This document shows positions 7,419 through 13,061 of a stretch of 13,111 nt of DNA, piece after piece. The position numbers and the translations under genes are program-made. The stretch comes from Candidatus Bathyarchaeota archaeon (GTDB lineage: Archaea > Thermoproteota > Bathyarchaeia > Bathyarchaeales > Bathycorpusculaceae), in contig DAOVMU010000016.1 of assembly GCA_030630585.1 (NCBI GenBank), positions 1-13,111 of the forward strand, written 5' to 3'. Numbering within the stretch: position 1 is the stretch's first letter; every line of letters begins with the position of its first letter. The notes under the pieces are model-generated. The model ran no database searches, had not been told where the DNA came from, and saw only the letters and a list, made by a program, of their open reading frames with translations.

Positions 7419-7794
7419 CTCATCAGCACTAATCAAATACCTAACAAAAGAAGAAAACTGGCAAAAAATCGAAAACCACATAAAAGAAGGATGCGCCACA
7501 CTAGATCTAGCCATGAAAGAAACAGCAAACGCACTAGTAAAGAAAACAATAAAAAACGAGGTAGACATTAAAACCGCAAAGCAAATAATCGCCCACCTAT
7601 CCAGAATAGTCAAAATCATGCCGCAAAAAGAACAGTTTGAAAAAGCCTTGGAAATATCAATAAAACACAAAATAACCATCTACGATGCGTTGTTCATAGC
7701 GTTAGCAGCGAACACACACCAACCCTTACTAACTTCAGATAGAAAACAAGCAGAAACATCCAAACAATACGGCGTAACAACAATCCTAGTCTGA
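7405..7794 (+). CDS. vapC: VapC-type PIN-domain ribonuclease toxin
   Basis: PIN-domain endoribonuclease toxin; known VapC proteins inhibit translation by cutting tRNA or rRNA with magnesium. The 129-residue length is usual. The acidic active-site residues are all present: D5 (QVIDSSALIKYL), E39 (MKETANAL), D94 (ITIYDALFIALA) and D112 (LTSDRKQA). Nothing suggests inactivation. The start is GTG 7405 inside the antitoxin gene; initiation before the conserved VIDSSAL strand leaves no other sensible choice. It sits between accessory glycan genes, where toxin-antitoxin pairs are often acquired, and may stabilise the region. The RNA target cannot be predicted. Confidence 0.85.
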   Translation: MQVIDSSALIKYLTKEENWQKIENHIKEGCATLDLAMKETANALVKKTIKNEVDIKTAKQIIAHLSRIVKIMPQKEQFEKALEISIKHKITIYDALFIALAANTHQPLLTSDRKQAETSKQYGVTTILV

Positions 7795-7828
7795 GAAGCT
7801 AAAGTAAGCATACAAAATACTGACGTAT

Positions 7829-8686
7829 CTACGAACCTTCACCAAACCTCTCCATTAATTCTCTTTCTAACGCTTCCACCTTTTCCTTAATCTTTTCAAG
7901 TTCCCTTCTGACGTCTTCATCCTTAATCTCTTCTTTCCGCTTCTCATTAGACTCTAAAATTAACCGCAAAAACTTTGAATCATAATTCTTCAAAAGCAAC
8001 TTAGTATTTGGAATCAAGCAGTGTCCACCAATCACGCCTGGAAACATCACTGGCCTGTCAAACCTTATACGGTGAGTGTCATCCAAAAAATCCACCATGT
8101 CATCAAAATCTGCTCCGAAACGCTTTGAAATGCGATGCATTTCTTGGAAGCAAGCAATCATCCAAGCTCTATAAGTAGTCTCAAAAAGCTTTGCTAATTC
8201 AGTTTCTGCGCAGCTTTTCAAAACTTTGGGTTTAAAACCTGCTGTTCTAAAATGTCTAAGAGCAGCTTCACCAGCCTTTACATTTACACCTCCAACGTAT
8301 TTTGTCCAGCGTTTCAATTCCCATTTCATATGCTCTAAGCTTTTGTGCATTCCGCGAACAGGAGAATGGGCGACAAGACAGCTGCCCAGTTCATGAATCT
8401 TCTGTGTTGTTTCAGGCGGAACTGTACTATTGATTATTAAAAGCTTAGGTTTAAACCGTTTTGCATAACCCACCACGAGATTTGCAAACTCATCTTGGTT
8501 GAAGCATGGAATGCAAATGTGCATGATATCCACTTTGTCTGGTACACCTTTCTGTTCAATGCTACTCATCCTTGCTTCATTGATATCAAGACCATAAACG
8601 AGAAACTTGTCGCATTCTCTTAACAACTTGTAAAGGGGGAGTCCAACCTCACCTAGACCAACAACCAAAACCTTTTCCTCATCCAA
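7829..8686 (-). CDS. Short UDP-sugar (UDP-ManNAc type) dehydrogenase-like protein
   Basis: Resembles the first two domains of UDP-glucose/UDP-N-acetylmannosamine dehydrogenases, which oxidise C6 of a nucleotide sugar with NAD. The frame is open from ATG 8731 (300 residues). I prefer TTG 8686-8684, nine bases after GGAGG and just before the first Rossmann strand (EEKVLVVGLGEVG); a TATA-like TTTAAA overlaps the upstream ATG. In the 300-residue numbering, GLGEVG (25-30) binds NAD, NSTVPPETT (101-109) is the usual second loop, AELAKLFETTYR-like sequence gives K181, and GVIGGHCLIPNT contains C238, matching the catalytic Cys motif GGxC. By eye the family Asn four residues after the Lys is Thr185, and the Asp four after the Cys is Asn242. 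The C-terminal UDP-binding domain is missing and replaced by a charged coiled coil (264-296). Activity is uncertain. Confidence 0.75.
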   Translation of the reverse strand: MDEEKVLVVGLGEVGLPLYKLLRECDKFLVYGLDINEARMSSIEQKGVPDKVDIMHICIPCFNQDEFANLVVGYAKRFKPKLLIINSTVPPETTQKIHELGSCLVAHSPVRGMHKSLEHMKWELKRWTKYVGGVNVKAGEAALRHFRTAGFKPKVLKSCAETELAKLFETTYRAWMIACFQEMHRISKRFGADFDDMVDFLDDTHRIRFDRPVMFPGVIGGHCLIPNTKLLLKNYDSKFLRLILESNEKRKEEIKDEDVRRELEKIKEKVEALERELMERFGEGS

Positions 8687-8695
8687 CTTACTTCG

Positions 8696-8740
8696 CCTCC
8701 AACGGAAAGATAAAATACTATTCAAAGGCATTTAAACTTC
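8696..8740. promoter_or_regulatory. Probable shared bidirectional TATA element
   Basis: TTTAAA at 8731-8736 is palindromic and lies about 26 bases from plausible start sites on both sides. The plus-strand acetyltransferase transcript would begin near 8760, seven bases before ATG 8767. The minus-strand dehydrogenase transcript would begin near 8707, giving a leader that includes GGAGG at about 8696-8700 before TTG 8686. A second AT-rich block, TAAAATA at 8711-8717, could serve the minus strand instead. Confidence 0.35.
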
Positions 8741-8766
8741 ACACTAAAACACAAAAAGGGAACGGT

Positions 8767-9270
8767 ATGCAAAAAGTGAAATTGGGGAAAGGTGTGATAA
8801 TAGGGGAAAACGTTCAGTTCGGAGAGGATGTTGTTGTCTGGAACTACGTTATCATAGGTGACAACACGAAAATAGATGACGGGACCCATGTAGGAAGTTT
8901 CTGCGACGTGGGAAAGAATGTTATGATAGGAAAAAACTGTAATGTACAAGCTCATGTAACTATCAGCAATGGATGCAGAATAGGCAACAACGTATTCATA
9001 GCCCCAAACAGTAGCATCCTAAACGACAGATTCCCCCAAAGCGAACCTATAACGCCTCCAATAATAGAAGACGACGCCATAATTGGGGGATGCGTTGTAA
9101 TACTGCCAAACACAACAATAGGCAAGAGGTCAGTCGTTGCAGCCGGAAGCGTGGTAACAAAAGATGTGGCCCCAGAAATGGTAGTAAAGGGGGTCCCAGC
9201 GAAGCCTATGATGACGCGAAAAGAATACGAAGCAAAAAAGAAAGATTTTGCCAAGATGCAACCAAGGTGA
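8767..9270 (+). CDS. WbpD/WlbB-like hexapeptide-repeat sugar N-acetyltransferase
   Basis: Left-handed beta-helix acetyltransferase, most like enzymes that N-acetylate a 3-amino group of a UDP-linked uronic acid (WbpD/WlbB group). The 167-residue product is almost entirely hexapeptide turns: VIIGENVQFGEDVVVWNYV, VIIGDNTKIDDGTHVG, VMIGKNCNVQAHVTI, RIGNNVFIAPN. The loop ILNDRFPQ (84-91) corresponds to the family's TND-type insertion. VKGVPAKPM (140-148) closes the helix before a short charged tail. It is divergently transcribed from the dehydrogenase-like gene and lies four bases before the DUF354 gene, whose Shine-Dalgarno overlaps this gene's end. Dehydrogenase plus this transferase is a known pairing in di-N-acetylated uronic acid synthesis, though no aminotransferase or oxidase is visible here. 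Confidence 0.8.
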   Translation: MQKVKLGKGVIIGENVQFGEDVVVWNYVIIGDNTKIDDGTHVGSFCDVGKNVMIGKNCNVQAHVTISNGCRIGNNVFIAPNSSILNDRFPQSEPITPPIIEDDAIIGGCVVILPNTTIGKRSVVAAGSVVTKDVAPEMVVKGVPAKPMMTRKEYEAKKKDFAKMQPR

Positions 9271-9274
9271 AACA

Positions 9275-10297
9275 ATGAAAATATGGTATGATGCGTGCAC
9301 AGGCAAACACATCCGATATGGAGCAATAATAGCTAATCACTTCAGACAGTTAGGACACGAGGTAACGCTGACAACAAGAACGCATCCAGACACGCTTGCA
9401 TTAGCAAGATTCCTAGGTGAAGATTTCATTCCGATAGGAAAATACGATCCAAAATCACTTTTCACAAGACTGCAAGAAGGTTCCAGACGGACTATCAAAC
9501 TCGCGGAGCTATTCCGAGATAGGATTCCAGACATTGCCGTCTCACATCAATCAGTCGATCTATGTCGAGTAGCCTTCGGACTAAGTGTCCCGATAATATT
9601 AACGGCAGACACACCACATGCTACAGCAGTAAACAAACTGACGATACCTCTGGCAAACGCGTTGGTCGTCTCAGAAGCCATCCCACAACGACTCTTCAAA
9701 AACTATGGCGCGGAAACAATGGTTCAGTTTAAAGGAGTAGATGAAGTTGCTTGGATCAAAGACTTTAAGCCATCAAAAATCTTTGAACTGAAAAAACCGT
9801 TAATAGTTGTCAGGCAAATGGAAACAAATGCATCCTACGCGCTTGGAAAAACAGACACCACTGAAAAAATTGCTGGAAAACTCACTTCATTAGGAAACGT
9901 TCTTTTCCTTACAAGATACGGCAAACCAAAAAAGAAAGGCTTAATCATTACTAAGGATTTTGTGGACTCTGCAAGCCTTGTAGCACACGCAGATCTCGTC
10001 GTAAGCACAGGAGGAACAATTGCAAGGGAAGCAGCTCTGCAAGGGATCCCAACAATCGTAATATCAGAATTCGGCAAAATACATGTAAATACGTACCTCT
10101 CACAGAAGGGTTTCCCCATTTTCATTGTTGACGCATTAAAAGTGTTGACCATTGCAAAGGAACATTTGGGAAAGAAGTGGGATGTAACAGAAAAGCTTGC
10201 AGAACTAGAAAACCCAGTACAGGTCATCGAAACTGTAATGAACAAAACATTAAAAACAAAAAAGAACATTTCTGGTGAATATGGGCCGGTTGTCTAG
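9275..10297 (+). CDS. DUF354 family GT-B-fold protein (epimerase/glycosyltransferase-like)
   Basis: Member of the archaeal DUF354 family, whose GT-B fold resembles UDP-GlcNAc 2-epimerases and MurG-like glycosyltransferases; the reaction is not established. The product (340 residues from ATG 9275) begins MKIWYDACTGKHIRYGAII, the family's first strand and loop. It contains ADTPHATAVNKLTIPLA mid-protein and the donor-domain segment ADLVVSTGGTIAREAALQG, a typical nucleotide-sugar-binding GGT-E pattern, followed by GIPTIVISEF. I chose ATG 9275 over the in-frame ATG 9248 because AAGGTGA precedes it and the fold begins there. It is in an operon with the acetyltransferase. The last five codons and the stop (TAG 10295-10297) lie inside the tRNA-Val gene, so C-terminal residues GPVV are dictated by tRNA sequence. 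It probably acts on the sugar made by the neighbouring genes. Confidence 0.8.
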   Translation: MKIWYDACTGKHIRYGAIIANHFRQLGHEVTLTTRTHPDTLALARFLGEDFIPIGKYDPKSLFTRLQEGSRRTIKLAELFRDRIPDIAVSHQSVDLCRVAFGLSVPIILTADTPHATAVNKLTIPLANALVVSEAIPQRLFKNYGAETMVQFKGVDEVAWIKDFKPSKIFELKKPLIVVRQMETNASYALGKTDTTEKIAGKLTSLGNVLFLTRYGKPKKKGLIITKDFVDSASLVAHADLVVSTGGTIAREAALQGIPTIVISEFGKIHVNTYLSQKGFPIFIVDALKVLTIAKEHLGKKWDVTEKLAELENPVQVIETVMNKTLKTKKNISGEYGPVV

Positions 10298-10386
10298 CTC
10301 GGTTAGGACACTTGCCTTCATAATGCAAGCCTGAAGCAGCCTTTACGAGGCTGAGGTCGCCGGTTCAAGTCCGGCCCGGCCCACCA
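10283..10386 (+). tRNA. tRNA-Val (UAC) with a 26-base intron at position 25/26; CCA encoded
   Basis: Valine tRNA gene. Acceptor GGGCCGG (10283-10289) pairs with CCGGCCC (10376-10382). The D arm is 10292-10309 (GTCT/GGAC, AG and GG in the loop). The anticodon stem CAGCC/GGCTG (10337-10341 and 10349-10353) encloses TTTACGA with anticodon TAC at 10344-10346. The variable loop is AGGTC. The T arm is GCCGG-TTCAAGT-CCGGC (10359-10375). Discriminator A is at 10383 and the CCA end is encoded (10384-10386). Without bases 10310-10335 the tRNA is an ordinary 75-mer plus CCA, and GGTTAGGACG/GAGGTC resembles archaeal tRNA-Val. Any promoter must lie in the upstream coding sequence (AT-rich stretch around 10245-10262). 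Two alternative anticodon readings (CAT, TCA) were tested and fail. Confidence 0.85.
10310..10335 (+). other. Archaeal tRNA intron with bulge-helix-bulge, noncanonical position
   Basis: Predicted 26-base intron between D-arm position 25 and position 26. TAGG (10304-10307) pairs with CCTG (10330-10333), including one G-U pair. The bulges are ACA (10308-10310, cut AC/A) and AAG (10334-10336, cut AA/G). The inner helix is CTTGC (10311-10315) with GCAAG (10325-10329) around a 9-base loop. This is the bulge-helix-bulge recognised by archaeal splicing endonuclease. Splicing here gives position 26 = G, as in other archaeal tRNA-Val. The outer helix is weak. Confidence 0.7.
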
Positions 10387-10393
10387 GAACACA

Positions 10394-10890
10394 GATCCGA
10401 GGGATTTGTCAAGGGGAATTATTGTTGTTACCGGCGGAACTTTAAGCTTTCAGGGCGGTGAGGATTTCTTCTAGATGGCTTGATTCTGCTTTCCACTTCG
10501 GTTCTCTGGATTGCCTACAGTCTTTTTGGGAAGAAAGTGATGAAGAGGTTTAATCCTTTTCTCACAGTGGCGCATGTAACCATGCTAGGGGGATTGTGTT
10601 TAATCCCTTTTTCTTTAGCTGGAAAGTCCTTTCACCGAATATTTACCACGTGTCTCCACGGGTGGCTGGCAATTCTCTTCTTTTCCCTAACTTGTTCGTT
10701 ATTCGGATACTACATTTGGCTCTACGTTCTAAAACGAGTGGGAGTAGTAGTGACCAGTTCATTCGTATTCGCAGAACCATTAGTCCCTGTTATGTTCGCG
10801 ATAACTTTCCTTGAAAAAAAGTTAAACCTATTCATCCTAGCAGGACGTCTTCTAATCTTTATGGGAGTTTACCTTGCAATAAACGAATAG
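10394..10890 (+). pseudogene. C-terminal remnant of an EamA/DMT-type transporter, frameshifted
   Basis: Remains of a ten-helix drug/metabolite transporter. The first visible frame reads DLSRGIIVVTGGTLSFQGG (about 10403-10459), like the linker and helix before the second EamA repeat, and stops at TAG 10472-10474. The neighbouring frame resumes with LLDGLILLSTSVLWIAYSL from about 10468 and is open to 10890. It contains roughly four to five hydrophobic helices, ends RLLIFMGVYLAINE, and includes FAEPLVPVMFAITFLEKKL, the conserved helix-loop of EamA proteins. One missing base near 10465-10470 joins the two. The whole first repeat is absent, because tRNA-Val lies immediately upstream. A 136-residue half-protein could start at TTG 10480, but it lacks a Shine-Dalgarno and half the fold, so I call it a pseudogene. 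Confidence 0.65.
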
Positions 10891-10959
10891 AATGGGAAGG
10901 CTAAGCAAAACCAGCTAAATCGCACGCGTCGATTTACGTTGTTGAACAAGAACAATCGA

Positions 10960-10975
10960 ATGTGTTGAAAAAACG
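10960..10975 (-). terminator. Possible U-tract terminator of the TFE operon
   Basis: Read on the minus strand, the sequence 25-30 bases after the DUF2110 stop has a run of six T (10968-10973 as A on the plus strand). Archaeal termination commonly uses such tracts without a strong hairpin. The rest of the 109-base gap from 10891 to 10999 shows only a short hairpin, AAATCG/CGATTT, at about 10917-10935. Confidence 0.3.
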
Positions 10976-10999
10976 ATTAGGGAAGATTTCCTCACGAAA

Positions 11000-11758
11000 T
11001 TAATCTCCCAGAAACTTTATGATTTTTCTCGGATTGAAAACGCTGAAGCTTGCGCTCCACAGTTTTCCACCGATTTTTGGGATTAACCCTGTAGCGTCTG
11101 TTCCAAGCTTGCACACAATTGCGTGCTCGAATAACCCTAAACGTTCAATATTTACTACGTCGCGGTTGCACTTTGTCCGTCTTACAGCTAGTATCACTCT
11201 GTTGAAGGACACACCTAAGACCACCAGTCTATCAAGCAACGATTTCGTCCAACTTCTGTAAAGGGCAAGCTGTCTTTCTGAGAATACAGCCTCAATTTCA
11301 TTGTTTTCCTCATTAATGGCGTAGACTTTGACCCATAATGGCAGATTTTTGATGAAACCGAATAACTCAGCTATGTTCTTAAGCGCCGTTTTTCTTCCAT
11401 CGACCAGTTGAGCTTGTAAATGCTGCAAAGGGATTGAAGCGTCTGGGATATTTGGCGAAAAAACGCCCAAATCTACGTTGAGTTCTCTCTTGTTGAAAGC
11501 TATAACGTACGCTCTTACTGTGGAGAACTTCTCCACATTTTCCAAAAGTGTCGGGCGGAGTCCTATTTCTTCAGCTATATAATGTGTCGCCACCTTTTCA
11601 TCTTCACCCGAAACTGCTATTTCGACCCATCCGCGGGAAGAGACTCGGCAGATTTTCGTTTCAACTTTCAGACCTTTAAGCATGGACTTTAAATTTTTGT
11701 CAACAAGTTTTAGTTGAACGTTACTGTAGACTTTTGTAGACAACGCTACCGTGGGCAT
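11000..11758 (-). CDS. DUF2110-like archaeal protein of unknown function
   Basis: Conserved-looking archaeal protein of 252 residues; I recognise it as DUF2110-like mainly from size, sequence character and its place directly after tfe and the HD gene. No catalytic motif is evident. It has alternating beta strands and helices, no signal peptide and no membrane segment. The middle (DASIPLQHLQAQLVDGRKTALKNI, shown in part) and the C-terminal section (NRVILAVRRTKCNRDVVNIE) may be nucleic-acid-binding, because of their basic character. ATG 11758 lies inside the 3' end of the HD gene (13-base overlap), which fixes the start and shows translational coupling. The constant company of a general transcription factor suggests an information-processing role, which is inference. 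Confidence 0.75.
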   Translation of the reverse strand: MPTVALSTKVYSNVQLKLVDKNLKSMLKGLKVETKICRVSSRGWVEIAVSGEDEKVATHYIAEEIGLRPTLLENVEKFSTVRAYVIAFNKRELNVDLGVFSPNIPDASIPLQHLQAQLVDGRKTALKNIAELFGFIKNLPLWVKVYAINEENNEIEAVFSERQLALYRSWTKSLLDRLVVLGVSFNRVILAVRRTKCNRDVVNIERLGLFEHAIVCKLGTDATGLIPKIGGKLWSASFSVFNPRKIIKFLGD

Positions 11759-12288
11759 TCGCAGTCGCCAATCAAAATCAACATCTCTCTATGTAACTCT
11801 CGTAATCTTGTGATGGTAGAGGATGGCAACTTCTCAGAGCGGAATTTTCCAATTGTTGTTTCTATCGGCACTCTTTGCGAACCTTCAATCAGCTTATCTG
11901 CGTACGAAACAATTTTTTCTTCAAGCGTTTGCGGTATGTAAATGTCTTTTGTCCATCCTAATCTTTCAGCCTCTTTTGTTGTTATGCCGCCGCCAACGTG
12001 TCTATTTATTATTGATATAACTGGTTCTGGTAAACCTAGTGATCTTGCGATTTCTGCTCCTACAACCGCGTGATGAATGCTGTGAGTTTTTGAGCGTCCA
12101 ATGTCATGTAATAGAGCTCCTATTTTCACAAGTTCTAGATCAACGGCTAATCCCTTTTCTTTGCAGGCTTCAGCAATTTCAGTGGCAAGCCTAGCTACTG
12201 CTTTACAGTGCTTTATCACGTTTCTTGAGCATCTACTTTCATAGAGAAGTTGTATTGCTTGGTCCATTGATGGAAGCTTTTCACTCAC
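11746..12288 (-). CDS. HD-domain metal-dependent phosphohydrolase (TIGR00295-like)
   Basis: Small HD superfamily hydrolase of 180 residues, probably a phosphohydrolase acting on nucleotides or RNA ends; the substrate is unknown. The metal-binding series is complete: H27 (NVIKHCKAVA), H61-D62 (GALLHDIGRSKTHS), H72/H73 (SIHHAVVGAEIA), H97 (INRHVGGG) and D131 (VSYADKLIEG). The spacing matches the archaeal TIGR00295 proteins, which are usual neighbours of tfe. The start is GTG 12288 within the last codons of the TFE gene (8-base overlap), and the 3' end overlaps the DUF2110 gene, so all three genes are coupled. No frame damage is seen, in contrast with the left half of the window. Confidence 0.85.
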   Translation of the reverse strand: MSEKLPSMDQAIQLLYESRCSRNVIKHCKAVARLATEIAEACKEKGLAVDLELVKIGALLHDIGRSKTHSIHHAVVGAEIARSLGLPEPVISIINRHVGGGITTKEAERLGWTKDIYIPQTLEEKIVSYADKLIEGSQRVPIETTIGKFRSEKLPSSTITRLRELHREMLILIGDCECPR

Positions 12289-12802
12289 TCAGTTCCTTCC
12301 TCAACTGCTCGACTTTCTTCGTTAATACTTGGATGATTTCGTTATTGTCATAATGCATTGATGGTTTGCCGCATGTGGGGCATTTAAACAAGAATTCCAT
12401 AGCATCTTCGAATGGGATTTTCTTGCATCCTTGTGTGTAACAATAATAGAACTCGTGGTTTTTCTCGTATTCCAGCCTGTGGTTGAGTTTTTCAAGCACC
12501 CGACGTTTTTGACTTAGTATGAAACCCTCCAACTGGTCTGGCTGTAGTTTCCAATTAAATATAAACCATCCAGTGTTTGGGTCGCGTGTTCTCCTTAGAC
12601 TTACGAGGGAGTGGTCATAAAGTTTATAGAGGATTTTTCGGACGGAATTAAGTCTTATTTCAGTCTTGTTCGCTATCTCATCATCGGTTATCTCAGATGA
12701 GTTTTTAAGAATCTCAATTAGTTTAACAGCCTCCTCCTCGCCTAACGCTTCTGCAACCTTTATCAACGCGGAATCGTTAATAGACACTAACATAGCGACC
12801 AT
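12281..12802 (-). CDS. tfe: Transcription factor E, alpha subunit
   Basis: Archaeal homologue of TFIIE alpha. It helps RNA polymerase open the promoter, contacting the non-template strand and the polymerase clamp. The 173-residue product has an N-terminal winged helix (about 10-95, including SSEITDDEIANKTEIRLNSV and RRTRDPNTGWFIFNWKLQP, a hallmark of TFE). A linker helix (95-115) follows, then a zinc ribbon with C121, C126, C141 and C144 (CYTQGC and CPTC), and a short charged helix at the end. Length is normal. ATG 12802 is used here; ATG 12793 (residue 4) is an equally possible start, with no Shine-Dalgarno for either. It is the first gene of the tfe-HD-DUF2110 operon. Confidence 0.93.
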   Translation of the reverse strand: MVAMLVSINDSALIKVAEALGEEEAVKLIEILKNSSEITDDEIANKTEIRLNSVRKILYKLYDHSLVSLRRTRDPNTGWFIFNWKLQPDQLEGFILSQKRRVLEKLNHRLEYEKNHEFYYCYTQGCKKIPFEDAMEFLFKCPTCGKPSMHYDNNEIIQVLTKKVEQLRKELSE

Positions 12803-12870
12803 TTCTGCCTAACTTGTTGAACATCGGTGTTTCTCTGTAATAGTTATAAGTAATCTTCGATTTAAATCTC
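12803..12870 (-). promoter_or_regulatory. Promoter of the tfe operon
   Basis: Read on the minus strand, TTACTTATAACTA (TATA core at 12844-12849) lies about 42 bases before ATG 12802, which predicts transcription from about 12820 with a leader of roughly 18 bases. A second AT-rich element, ATTTAAAT at about 12861-12868, lies further up. The short leader and lack of Shine-Dalgarno fit an archaeal leader-poor housekeeping gene. Confidence 0.4.
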
Positions 12871-12900
12871 TTCTCAATTGGTGACTCTAGTTTTTCAACG

Positions 12901-13027
12901 CTTAAATAGGGTGTATCCGTCCAAGAGGAATTTGAGTGATGCCGTTAAGGCGAATGAAGCATTGCTGATTCTGGTAGAACCAAGAGAGCTAGACATAAAA
13001 CCAAGCCTAGGCTTACCAGTTCTGTAG
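12901..13027 (+). other. TATA-like element and doubtful 38-codon reading frame
   Basis: The non-coding stretch right of tfe holds CTTAAATA at 12901-12908, a fair TATA box for plus-strand transcription from about 12930. A frame from GTG 12911 to TAG 13025-13027 reads VYPSKRNLSDAVKANEAL followed by LILVEPRELD. Its composition is protein-like, but the predicted transcription start falls inside it, there is no clear Shine-Dalgarno, and I recognise no family. It may be a very small gene starting at TTG 12932, a gene remnant, or chance. Confidence 0.2.
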
Positions 13028-13039
13028 GAACACTAGGTC

Positions 13040-13061
13040 TCTCTTTTCAGTCTATTTTTTT
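13040..13061 (+). terminator. Possible T-rich terminator
   Basis: A pyrimidine-rich stretch ending in seven T (13055-13061) follows the short reading frame. It could end a plus-strand transcript coming from the TATA-like element at 12901. No stem is evident. Confidence 0.25.

Noticed and set aside
8952..9326. 124-codon minus-strand frame opposite the WbpD-like gene
   Set aside because: Antisense shadow; the plus strand has clear hexapeptide repeats and operon spacing.
9835..10269. 144-codon minus-strand frame opposite the DUF354 gene
   Set aside because: Antisense shadow; the opposite frame carries the family motifs.
10311..10329. Reading the tRNA as elongator tRNA-Met (CAT) or opal (TCA) using the CTTGC/GCAAG stem as anticodon stem
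   Set aside because: That stem has a 9-base loop, the CAT register needs a C-T mismatch at the stem base, and about 25 bases would remain before the variable loop. The Val(UAC) reading pairs fully.
12936..12969. C/D box guide RNA (GTGATG ... CTGA)
   Set aside because: Only one C-like and one D-like box are visible, about 25 bases apart, with no convincing C'/D' pair; these short motifs occur by chance.
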